A DNA stretch of 36,395 nt. It comes from Paludibacteraceae bacterium (GTDB taxonomy: Bacteria > Bacteroidota > Bacteroidia > Bacteroidales > Paludibacteraceae). The stretch lies in the NCBI GenBank assembly GCA_016282955.1, contig JAEELX010000085.1, forward strand, positions 1-36,395. The letters run 5' to 3'. A program made the translations under genes and the position numbers. Positions 1 to 8,848 of the stretch are shown piece by piece; position 1 is the stretch's first letter; the number at the start of each line of letters is the position of its first letter. The notes beneath the pieces are model-generated. The model was not told where the DNA came from. It saw only the letters and a program-made list of their open reading frames with translations, and searched no databases.

Positions 1-17
1 TGGTTAAAATGTTGATT

Positions 18-1613
18 CTATTTTTCGTCTGTCGTAAAATCATGGTTGGAGTTCAAGTGTCCTCGTGCACTCGCAAACATGATATAGCGGACATTTTTAT
101 TGAGTTTGATTTTATACGAGCCGTCTCGTTTGGCTTGCATCTTGATGTTCGTGCCGTCATTTCCCACCATACGGATAGTCGCACCGTCCACCACTTCATC
201 ACGCGTGTTCACCACATAACCGTCAATAATCAGCTCTGGTTCGGGCTGAATGAAGGAATAAATATGGTCGTAGCCTTTGGGATATTTGCCGTAGGGGCGA
301 CTGGAAGAGAAAAACCCATTCTCTTTTTTGCCCATAAACGTAATGCCAAAGTCGTCAAAACTTGAATTGAACGGCACACCCATATTGCGAATTTTCCATA
401 GTTTGGAATTGAGCGAGTCGGGAGTCGCGACAAACAGGTCTAATCCGCCAAAACCCGCATGTCCGTTGGACGAGAAATACAACACTCCATTAGACCGCAC
501 CGTCGGGAACATCTCATCGCCTGCTGTGTTGATGGTTGGCCCTAAATTGCGTATATTTCCCCAACTTTTGCCCATTTTTTCTGCCACATAAATATCTTTT
601 CCGCCGTATCCATCGGGCTTATCGGACGTGAAATAGAGCAAATCGCCGGTTGCATTGATGGCTGGATGTGCCACCGAAATACTACTATCTGCGAACAAAA
701 CCACCTCTTGTGGCTCGCTCCACTCACCTGAAAGACGGTTGGTCGTATAAATTTTCGTGCCTTGGTCTTCGCCATTGATATGCTGCGAAAAAGAGAAAAA
801 AAGCGTCTTCCCATCTTCCGTAAAACTGCCAACCCCGTACTCGATTGGATTATTTTTCTTGTCGTTTTGCTTCTCTTTCTCGTTTTGTGCTGCACCCTCT
901 TCAAAGAGTCGAATTTGCTCAATATCGCCCCACTCGCCCGACGAAAGAACCCGAATGGAATAGAGATGAAAGATAGGTTTGCCTGTTATTTTGCTGAAAT
1001 TTTTGATGGTCTTATTGGCACCTTTTTGCTCTTGCCGATTGCTCGTGAAGAGGAGCATATCTGCATTTTTGCCGATGAAAACGGGCGATAAGGAAGATGA
1101 TTTTTTCTGATTAAAATCCTTTTCAAAAGCGATATTTTGTCGGCTCAAACCACCTTCTTTCTTCATATTTTCAATATCTTCACACGAGGCAAGTCCCACT
1201 TTTGCCAACGTATCGTCGGGACGGTTTTTCAGATAGGTCTCATACTGCTGTTTGGCTTCGGCGTACTTCCCTTGATACTGCAACACGTAGGCATAATGCA
1301 AAAAAATAATCGAATCGGTCGTGAAATACTTGTTTGTGATAGCCGTTTTGTAGGTTGATATGGCTCGTGAATCATTGATGAGGTAGTAACACTCGGCTTG
1401 TTTGAAAGCGACGTATGCTCTGAGGTTTTTATCTTCTTTTGGAATGCGTTTGTACGCCATTTTGTAGCGTTCCGAAGCGGCATAATACTCCCCAATCTCA
1501 AACTGTTTATCCGCTTTTTTGATTTGCTTGGATAAACTGCACGAGGCAAACGACACAATAGCCACAAGAAAAATAAACGGAATCCGCCAACGCATTTTTT
1601 TCAACTTTATCAA
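18..1613 (-). CDS. PorE-like lipoprotein (TPR + PD40 propeller + start of CarboxypepD-reg domain); OmpA domain not seen in frame
   Basis: Lipobox FASCS; TPR-like N-terminus; PD40-type motifs (LLFTSNR, LYFTSDKPDGYGGKDIY, LYFSSNGHAGFGGLDLF); C-terminal VVNTRDEVVDGATIRMVG CRD-like; stop TAG at 18-20. Confidence 0.75.
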   Translation of the reverse strand: MIKLKKMRWRIPFIFLVAIVSFASCSLSKQIKKADKQFEIGEYYAASERYKMAYKRIPKEDKNLRAYVAFKQAECYYLINDSRAISTYKTAITNKYFTTDSIIFLHYAYVLQYQGKYAEAKQQYETYLKNRPDDTLAKVGLASCEDIENMKKEGGLSRQNIAFEKDFNQKKSSSLSPVFIGKNADMLLFTSNRQEQKGANKTIKNFSKITGKPIFHLYSIRVLSSGEWGDIEQIRLFEEGAAQNEKEKQNDKKNNPIEYGVGSFTEDGKTLFFSFSQHINGEDQGTKIYTTNRLSGEWSEPQEVVLFADSSISVAHPAINATGDLLYFTSDKPDGYGGKDIYVAEKMGKSWGNIRNLGPTINTAGDEMFPTVRSNGVLYFSSNGHAGFGGLDLFVATPDSLNSKLWKIRNMGVPFNSSFDDFGITFMGKKENGFFSSSRPYGKYPKGYDHIYSFIQPEPELIIDGYVVNTRDEVVDGATIRMVGNDGTNIKMQAKRDGSYKIKLNKNVRYIMFASARGHLNSNHDFTTDEK

Positions 1614-1700
1614 ACACGCGAAGATACATTTTTATACGCAAAAAAAGCATTTCATTTTTGGGCTTAAAAATATATCAATTATGCGACTGGGTGATAAATC

Positions 1701-2189
1701 CTATTTCACACGCACAAAACGGAAAATCTGATTTTTGTAGGCAACATCGTGATACACCAACGAATCAGGCGTGGATAGCAACAATTTACAGGCACGATGA
1801 ATCGGCACATCACGGATTTCCATCGTGGCATATTCGTGAAGTTCGTTGCCTTTTTTCTCCCAACGAAACCAGCCGTTGCCGTGATATTGCAAATCTTCCT
1901 CCAAAACATCTTCCGACTCGTCCCACTCTTTACCCCAAAACAACCCTTCTTGCTCGTCGTAGTCATCGTAATAAACCTTGTGCCAATGTGCGTTATCCGT
2001 GTTTTGCCACTTACCCACAATCAACGGGTCTGCATGTGGTATTTCTTTTTCCGCATAACCCGCACTATTGGTGGACACCATTTGATTTTCCTTTGCCCGG
2101 AAAAACATATCATACACGCAATACCCAACCGTTGCAACCAAAATCGTTGCGACACACAGCAGTATTACTATCAGATGCTTACGTTTCAT
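1701..2189 (-). CDS. Membrane-anchored hypothetical protein, lipocalin-like
   Basis: N-terminal TM/signal anchor, VGKWQ...GNGWFRWEKKGNELHEY pattern; 1 bp from the upstream CDS stop. Confidence 0.6.
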   Translation of the reverse strand: MKRKHLIVILLCVATILVATVGYCVYDMFFRAKENQMVSTNSAGYAEKEIPHADPLIVGKWQNTDNAHWHKVYYDDYDEQEGLFWGKEWDESEDVLEEDLQYHGNGWFRWEKKGNELHEYATMEIRDVPIHRACKLLLSTPDSLVYHDVAYKNQIFRFVRVK

Positions 2190-2190
2190 A

Positions 2191-3804
2191 CTATTTCAGG
2201 GCAATTACTTGTGCCTCTTTGTTGTTCATATTCGGCATCGTACAACCCACACCAGCATTGATATAAGTCGGGTCGCAGACGATATACTTGCGGTTTTTGT
2301 AGGTCAGATAATCGCCATTAACGTTCTCATTGAATGCCACCGCAGCCGCTAAATGCCCCGGATAATAGAGCAAAACCACATCCAATCCGACCAAATCGCG
2401 TACGATACGAGAGAACAAAATGGCTCTATCTTCGCAGTCGCAATAGGGATAATAGAGGGTTTCTTGGGCAAAAAAGGCACGGTCGCCACCCCAAATCTGG
2501 TCATCGTAGCCGTATTCAAACGCCGTCTGCACCCAGTTGAGCAATATCCCCACTGCCTCACGTTCGCTCATGCCGTTTATCGTCCTTTTGAGAGGAGGAT
2601 AGAGCATATCTGTGATGGATTTTTCCAACGGCGTGTTGGCATACGCAGCCCAACGAGTGTTCTGGTCGCCATTGAAGCACGCTTGCGGGTAGGTGTTGAA
2701 GAAATCAATCATGTTTTTGTTGACGCTGGTAGAGGCTGCAACGCCTTTTTTGGAGGTCAGCGTGCGTTTGGATGTTGGCGTATTCGTTAAGTTCGGCAGT
2801 CGCGTTATTTGGAGCGAAAGTGATTTTTCTTTGCCGTATTTGGCTTTGCATATTTGCATATTGACGTTTTTCTCGCCCGTTATGTTGTAAAATTTCGTGC
2901 CGTCAAGCAGATAATAATTCATATTGAAGATGTCGTACAAACTCGCCACGAGCATATATAGTTTGGTATTACTCATGCCGAGTCGAATACGGTAGCCCGA
3001 TTGTGTCATCAAAAACGCCTGCATAAGCACTGCTTCGTTGGTTTTGCCGTACTGTTTTTCAGTCGCCGTTTGGAGCATTTTCATATACGCCCAATCGCAT
3101 AACGTTTGGTTTTTACGAGCATTGAGAGCCGTGCTGACGGTGATGTCGTAGCGACTATCGGAGAGTTTTTTCCAAGCGTCTGCGATAGCATTTTCTTCCA
3201 AAGCACGCAGTTTGAGGTTGTCGTTTTGTGGAAAACCAATCGTGATGGTCGAACCAAAATAGCCGAAGGACACCTTTTTGTAGGGTTCTTCTTTGGGTTT
3301 GACGGGTGCGATAGGCTCGGGCGTAGGTGGTGGAGGAGGAACAACAGCCACCTTTGGCTTCACGGCAATAGGCTGTGGTGCAACAGTCGGTTGCGGAGTT
3401 GGCTGCGGTTTAGTAGCAAGGCTTGGTTGGGACTTTTCTGCACTTGGCTGGGATTGGGGTTTATCAATGGGCTTGGGTTGCGAGGCAGGTGCGGGTTGAG
3501 GTTTTGGGGCTTCATAAACCACAGGGGGAAGCGTTTTTTCGGCTTTGGGCTTCTCGGCTTCGTGTGCTGGGAACGATTCCCACGATTTACGCATAAAATC
3601 AGCATATTCTTCATTCATACGCTTACGAAACGCATCATATTCCGCTTGTTGCTTGGTTTTGAACGTGTCGAACTTCGCTTTTTGGTTGGTTTTGAACGTG
3701 TCGAACGTCTCGTTCTGTTGCTTTTTGAAATCATCAAAACTACTATTCTGTGCCACCAAAGGCAACGCAACAAACATCAAAAATAAAAACAATATTTTTC
3801 GCAT
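2191..3804 (-). CDS. Secreted transglutaminase-like protein with N-terminal hendecad repeats and Pro-rich linker
   Basis: Signal peptide MRKILFLFLMFVALPLVAQ; five 11-residue repeats; P-rich linker; Cys-His-Asp motifs (YCDCEDR, GHLAAAV, CDPTY). Confidence 0.75.
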   Translation of the reverse strand: MRKILFLFLMFVALPLVAQNSSFDDFKKQQNETFDTFKTNQKAKFDTFKTKQQAEYDAFRKRMNEEYADFMRKSWESFPAHEAEKPKAEKTLPPVVYEAPKPQPAPASQPKPIDKPQSQPSAEKSQPSLATKPQPTPQPTVAPQPIAVKPKVAVVPPPPPTPEPIAPVKPKEEPYKKVSFGYFGSTITIGFPQNDNLKLRALEENAIADAWKKLSDSRYDITVSTALNARKNQTLCDWAYMKMLQTATEKQYGKTNEAVLMQAFLMTQSGYRIRLGMSNTKLYMLVASLYDIFNMNYYLLDGTKFYNITGEKNVNMQICKAKYGKEKSLSLQITRLPNLTNTPTSKRTLTSKKGVAASTSVNKNMIDFFNTYPQACFNGDQNTRWAAYANTPLEKSITDMLYPPLKRTINGMSEREAVGILLNWVQTAFEYGYDDQIWGGDRAFFAQETLYYPYCDCEDRAILFSRIVRDLVGLDVVLLYYPGHLAAAVAFNENVNGDYLTYKNRKYIVCDPTYINAGVGCTMPNMNNKEAQVIALK

Positions 3805-3880
3805 AGTTTTATAAATTTATCTTTTTATATTTTGATAACTCAACGCTAAATTGCCTATCTCTCCATATTTTCCCGAACTC

Positions 3881-3979
3881 AAAATGCGTTATTTTACAAA
3901 AATCAGTATATCTAAAACGCGTTATTTTACAAATTTTGGCATCGTCAGAATGCATTATTTTACAACTTTTAATATACTC
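3881..3979. repeat. Three tandem 33-bp imperfect repeats (AAAAYGCGTTATTTTACAA...)
   Basis: Copies at 3881-3913, 3914-3946, 3947-3979; core RTTATTTTACAA conserved; lies upstream of the - strand CDS 2191-3804. Confidence 0.85.
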
Positions 3980-4006
3980 AGAACTTTTTCCCAACTCCAT
4001 ACAAAA

Positions 4007-5500
4007 TCATTGAATTGGAACAATCTTTGGGGCTACTGTCTGAAATTGTGTCATACAATCGCCCGCATCGGCACCTATATAAGTTGGATCACAAATAGTA
4101 TAAACTCTATCTTCCCACCTAAAATGCCAACCATGAGCCGTATTATCTGGGAAATGAACTGCGGTGGCAAGATGTCCTGGATAATTGAGCAAAACGGTCT
4201 CTAACCCCAATAATTCACGCACAAGAATCGCATATAAAATAGAGCGATCTTCGCAATCCGAATAAGGATAATAAAACGTTTCATCACCAAAAAGAGGGCG
4301 TTCATAGCCAAATTGGTCTCCATCCGTTTGATAATCAAAAGCCGTTTGCACAAAGTTGATTAGCATATTAGCCGCATCGTAAGTAGATTTTCCTGCAATT
4401 TCTCGTCTAAGAATAGGATAAAGTGTCCGTTTGGTTTCTTCCGACAGTGAGGCAGCAGAATAAAAGTCCCATTTGCTACTCAGTGGGTAGTCATTATAGA
4501 AATCTATCAGGTTTTTATTCTCTGAGATGGTTATTTTCAAATTTGGGAAACGGCGTGAGACTAACGTTCGTTGAGGCATAGCAGAATACGCGAGTCGGGG
4601 CGATTGGGTCATTTGAAGCGATGGCATTTGCTCATTAGGAAATGCTTTGTCAAAGACATAATATCTACTATTCCCCTCTATTTTGTCCAAAATATAATAC
4701 GCTTTGTCGTCTCGCGAGAGGTATGAATAGCTATATATATCCTCTTTAAATGGCACGAGAAGCACCCACTTTTCTCCTGTACGAGCAATACGAATATCGT
4801 AACCCGACTGCGTCAGAATATACATTTGCATTAATACAGCTTCGTTGGAGTGAGGTCCAAAAAATTTTTTCGTGAATGTTCGCACAAGATTGATATAACC
4901 CCAATCGGCAAGTTGTAGTTTACTGCGTATTCGCAGACAGTCAGTTATCAATGCGTCATACGCAGGGGCAGAGAGATGCTCCCACATCTTCATGGCGTCT
5001 GGCTCCAAATAACCTCGCAACGTATATTTGAGTGCATCATTAAGGTGCACCGCACAAGGCGTTCCGTAGAACATAAAACGGAACTCAGATGTTCCTTCTG
5101 CTGACGACTCGTCAATCGGTACTACGGGTTCGGGGAGTTTGTGGGGAGGAATAAAACCAACAGATTGATACCGTATTTCATTGATTGGTGGAGGTGTTTT
5201 ATCCATTTTGACTGCTGGCTTGGGTGGATCTTGGTCTTTGGGCTTTTGTAAGGCACCAAACGACTTGCTCAAAGTCCACTTTTGTGCCATATAAGTTGCA
5301 TACTCGGCATTGATTTTTCGGCGATAAGCGTCATATTCTTTCTGTTTTGCCGACTTAAAGTTTTGATACTTTGCTTGTTGTTCGGCTTTTATTTGATTGA
5401 ACTTCTTGTCCTGTTGCTTTTCGAAATCATCAAAACTACTATTCTGTGCTACCAAAGGCAACGCAATAAATATTAAAAATAAAAACAATATTTTTCGCAT
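4007..5500 (-). CDS. Secreted transglutaminase-like protein, paralogue of 2191-3804
   Basis: Same signal peptide and hendecad N-terminus; YSDCEDR, GHLATAV, CDPTY motifs. Confidence 0.75.
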   Translation of the reverse strand: MRKILFLFLIFIALPLVAQNSSFDDFEKQQDKKFNQIKAEQQAKYQNFKSAKQKEYDAYRRKINAEYATYMAQKWTLSKSFGALQKPKDQDPPKPAVKMDKTPPPINEIRYQSVGFIPPHKLPEPVVPIDESSAEGTSEFRFMFYGTPCAVHLNDALKYTLRGYLEPDAMKMWEHLSAPAYDALITDCLRIRSKLQLADWGYINLVRTFTKKFFGPHSNEAVLMQMYILTQSGYDIRIARTGEKWVLLVPFKEDIYSYSYLSRDDKAYYILDKIEGNSRYYVFDKAFPNEQMPSLQMTQSPRLAYSAMPQRTLVSRRFPNLKITISENKNLIDFYNDYPLSSKWDFYSAASLSEETKRTLYPILRREIAGKSTYDAANMLINFVQTAFDYQTDGDQFGYERPLFGDETFYYPYSDCEDRSILYAILVRELLGLETVLLNYPGHLATAVHFPDNTAHGWHFRWEDRVYTICDPTYIGADAGDCMTQFQTVAPKIVPIQ

Positions 5501-5643
5501 AGTTTATAAATTTATCATTTTATAACGTCAACTCTAATTTATTTAATTCAATAAACATATTTTTTATAAATTTGCTTACTATATTAAGCATTTTAGACTT
5601 TTCGCCATATTTTCTCTTAAAACGCACTATTTTATAAAAGCGA

Positions 5644-7035
5644 TTATTCATGCATTCTAATAGGGCGGACGTGGGTTCGCCAATATTCCCCTTGGGTTGC
5701 GTTGTCATATTTACCTAACACAAAGAGTTTAGAATCTGTGTATATATTACCATTTGTCCAATCCATTTGTTTATTCCCGTAAACTTTAGGCAAATCTGTA
5801 CAATAGGTACGTGTACAAGAATGATAGACAACGTAAAATTTTTCATGATTGGCATTTTCTATTACATCGCAGAATCCACCAATATTTCCTTTTTGTAGGT
5901 ACATCATTTGTAATTGTTCTATGTTCGGCATAAACCAATCCGTATAACCATAACGTTCGAAACCACAATAATCAACAGCAAAATCATAATCAATACCTTC
6001 CGAATAATTACGAGGATAGTCTGGTGCCACTTTGTAAATATGTCCATTAAAACCAAAAGTCGGAAGTTCTACGTACTCTTTATTATATTTATAACTATAC
6101 ACTTTTCCATAACCTATTCCGTTTTCATTGATAGCATATGCACGTATGTAAATAGTACCCTCTGAAACATCGTTTATTGTGGAAGTGTTTATCGTAGAAG
6201 TGAAAACATTGGTTATCGCATCTGATTTTATAATGTTTGAGGCTCCCATAATGGGTTCGAACTCTATGAGATTCCAAAGAATGCCACGCTCTTTAATCTT
6301 AGAACCACCATCGAACGTTATATTACCACCTGTTACAATATCATATCCGTTTAATTTTGGGGGAGTAGTGGTTACTACGGGGAGTCGTTCGACGTAATTA
6401 GGACCATATGCTTTAAAACGAACAATACCTGACCATTGATCCGAAGTAACATACAAAGCTCCCCAATGTGGGCGATTTAATTCTAATTTAGAACGATCAA
6501 TTTGGACTGTAATCGTGACACTTTCTCCTGGGTTAATTAACATAGGCGGATCGGAAACATTCGCTAGCCAATCACAAGAAGGAGTTATTTTGAGGTCTTT
6601 ATGACTTATCGTCCCAGGATTATATATTTGAAACGATAACATATCTTTATCTTTTCCGAAATCTAACTCATAAAAAAGATCATCTTGCATATCTAAAAAG
6701 TACAAAAATGGTATTTTCGCGATTGTATAATCTCGTTGCGTACGCTTCCCGCTTATAACTTCAACATAATCATCGTCCCATTCTATATAGCCATCTTTTG
6801 ACACAATCATTTTATAATATCCTTCTTTTAGATCAAGGATCTCATATGTACCATCTGAACCAGTCAGCGTTGTTATGCCACTTGGACGCAACTGTACGTT
6901 CGCATTTTGTATAGGTTCTCCTGTGTCTAAATCAATTATTCTACCGTAGATAGAACCATTTGCTTTATCATCTTCGCACGAAACAAATGCCAAGACGATT
7001 CCTAGTGCAAACAAGATTACAAAATGTTTTTTCAT
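5644..7035 (-). CDS. Lipoprotein with CarboxypepD-reg-like domain and C-terminal DUF1566-like domain
   Basis: Lipobox FVSCE; SIYGRIIDLDTGEPIQNANVQLRPSGITTLTGSDGTYEIL; C-terminal GYTDWFMPNIEQLQMMY...WRTHVRPIRMHE. Confidence 0.65.
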   Translation of the reverse strand: MKKHFVILFALGIVLAFVSCEDDKANGSIYGRIIDLDTGEPIQNANVQLRPSGITTLTGSDGTYEILDLKEGYYKMIVSKDGYIEWDDDYVEVISGKRTQRDYTIAKIPFLYFLDMQDDLFYELDFGKDKDMLSFQIYNPGTISHKDLKITPSCDWLANVSDPPMLINPGESVTITVQIDRSKLELNRPHWGALYVTSDQWSGIVRFKAYGPNYVERLPVVTTTPPKLNGYDIVTGGNITFDGGSKIKERGILWNLIEFEPIMGASNIIKSDAITNVFTSTINTSTINDVSEGTIYIRAYAINENGIGYGKVYSYKYNKEYVELPTFGFNGHIYKVAPDYPRNYSEGIDYDFAVDYCGFERYGYTDWFMPNIEQLQMMYLQKGNIGGFCDVIENANHEKFYVVYHSCTRTYCTDLPKVYGNKQMDWTNGNIYTDSKLFVLGKYDNATQGEYWRTHVRPIRMHE

Positions 7036-7095
7036 AGTCTTTTATATTTATAAATTTCACTATATCAGAAACAATCTATTTTACATATTCACTTT

Positions 7096-8457
7096 TTATT
7101 CATGTTTCCTAATTGGACGAACGTGGCAGTACCAATACCGAGAATTTTCAACATGCCCACCATACTCATAAAAATTATAGTGATAATCCCTTGAACCATC
7201 TTCCCAGTTAATTACATATCTACAATTATTTTGAACATAAGTTGAGGAATGATAATTTGAATAAATTGTACTGCTATTGTCTGTGGTAGTATTAAAAAAT
7301 CCCCCAATAGATTTTCTATTTTGATACATTGTTTCTAATTCTTCTATGGTATGCAAATACCAATCAGCATAACCACAATAAGTTAGGTTGTTACAATAAG
7401 CATTAGCTGCCTTCCATGAAATATAATCTTTATAAGATGTATGTGGATCGGGTGCCACTTTGTATGTATGTCCATTAAATTGAAAAGTTGGAAGACCAAT
7501 ATATTCTTTGCTGTACATATATTTATACACTGCTCCATAACTTGTACCTTTATCATTGGTAGCATATGCACGAATATAATATGTAGCATCTGATAAATTA
7601 CTGAAAGTATAAGTGAATGCACCAGTTGTCCCATCTATCTTTATAACATTTGAGTTCCCCATAACGGGATCACCTAAGGTATTCCAACATATACCGCGTT
7701 CCTTAATCGTAAAACCACCATCGGAAGTTACATTACCACCTGTTACAATATCATAGCCGTTCAATTTTAGAGTAGTTGTAGTTACTACGGGGAATCCATA
7801 TGTTTCGCTACCAGTTGCTTTTATCTGAATCACATAATATCCATTATCATCAGATGTAAAATGCAAATTACTTACATTCGTACCACGCTTTAATTTAGAA
7901 CGTTCAATATAGACAGTAATCGTAGCACTCCCACCCGAATTAAGTAATTGTGGCATGTCGGAAATACTGGCAATCCAATCACAAGAATGAGTTATTTTGC
8001 AATTTGTAAGATTTATCACTCCTGTATTGTGTATTTGAAACGATAACATATCTTTATTTGTTCCAAAATTCAACTCATTAATTTTATAATTTTGCATATC
8101 GGTAATAGTGATAGATGCTGTTCTTTTCTTTATTTGGACATCACGTTTCATACGTTTCCCATTCCTGACTTCGATGACATAATTATCTAATAAATCTGTG
8201 TACCCGTCTTTTGACACTGTAAGTTTATAATCTCCTTCTTTTATATCAAGGATCTCATATGTACCATCTGAACCTGTCAGCGTTGTTATACCACTGGGGC
8301 GCAACTGTACGTTCGCATTTTGTACCGGTTCTCCTGTGGCGAAGTCGGTTATGGTTCCATAAATAGAACCATTAATGGTAGTTTCTTCTTTTTCTTTACA
8401 AGAAACGAATGCTAAAACAAATCCCAATAGGAATAAGGAAATAAAATGTTTGTTCAT
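7096..8457 (-). CDS. Lipoprotein with CarboxypepD-reg-like and DUF1566-like domains, paralogue of 5644-7035
   Basis: Lipobox FVSCK; near-identical NANVQLRPSGITTLTGSDGTYEILD; C-terminal YWYCHVRPIRKHE. Confidence 0.65.
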   Translation of the reverse strand: MNKHFISLFLLGFVLAFVSCKEKEETTINGSIYGTITDFATGEPVQNANVQLRPSGITTLTGSDGTYEILDIKEGDYKLTVSKDGYTDLLDNYVIEVRNGKRMKRDVQIKKRTASITITDMQNYKINELNFGTNKDMLSFQIHNTGVINLTNCKITHSCDWIASISDMPQLLNSGGSATITVYIERSKLKRGTNVSNLHFTSDDNGYYVIQIKATGSETYGFPVVTTTTLKLNGYDIVTGGNVTSDGGFTIKERGICWNTLGDPVMGNSNVIKIDGTTGAFTYTFSNLSDATYYIRAYATNDKGTSYGAVYKYMYSKEYIGLPTFQFNGHTYKVAPDPHTSYKDYISWKAANAYCNNLTYCGYADWYLHTIEELETMYQNRKSIGGFFNTTTDNSSTIYSNYHSSTYVQNNCRYVINWEDGSRDYHYNFYEYGGHVENSRYWYCHVRPIRKHE

Positions 8458-8517
8458 ATTTTTAATTACTTACAGATTTATTATTTTGCATATATAAAAG
8501 TTTTTAAAATATGCGAT

Positions 8518-8844
8518 TTATTCTTTTTTTAATGCAAATGTTACTTCTTCTTTTTCACCAGAAACTAAATTTACTGTTTTTCGATCTGTTCTATACCCCT
8601 GCATTTGTGCAGTAATGGTATATTGCTGAGGTTGCAAATCTTCAAACTGATACGTTCCCAAACTTCCTGTATAACGAGTTTTAGCAGTTGGCATCAGTGT
8701 CAACAGCACACCCTGTAAAGGTTCATTCGTATCAACGTCCAATACTGTCCCATAAATAGAAATTGTCGTGTCTATGATTTTTTTCTCACATCCGATAAAT
8801 AACAAAGGTAAACAGAGTATTGCAAAACATATTAATTTTTTCAT
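8518..8844 (-). CDS. Small lipoprotein, CarboxypepD-reg-like domain only
   Basis: Lipobox FIGCE; SIYGTVLDVDTNEPLQGVLLTLMPTAKTRYTGSLGTYQFEDL. Confidence 0.65.
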   Translation of the reverse strand: MKKLICFAILCLPLLFIGCEKKIIDTTISIYGTVLDVDTNEPLQGVLLTLMPTAKTRYTGSLGTYQFEDLQPQQYTITAQMQGYRTDRKTVNLVSGEKEEVTFALKKE

Positions 8845-8848
8845 TATT

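Noticed and set aside
18-20. Stop-codon recoding of TAG in the PorE-like gene
   Set aside because: TAG is used as an ordinary stop elsewhere (for example CDS 2191-3804 and 16433-16744); frameshift or truncation is simpler.
1658-2266. 202-aa + strand ORF
   Set aside because: Antisense to 1701-2189 and the 2191 CDS end; no domain or start signals.
3106-3786. 226-aa + strand ORF rich in G, L, F, R
   Set aside because: Antisense to the well-supported transglutaminase-like CDS; composition reflects the reverse complement of its Pro/Lys-rich linker.
3881-3979. Possible mini-CRISPR array
   Set aside because: No constant repeat plus unique spacer structure; the units are contiguous imperfect 33-bp repeats and no cas genes are present.
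3809-4000. 63-aa ORF with an 11-residue repeat (CKIMHSDDAKI/CKITRFRYTDF/CKITHFEFGKI)
   Set aside because: Direct consequence of the 33-bp DNA repeat being a multiple of three; lies in promoter region with no independent coding evidence.
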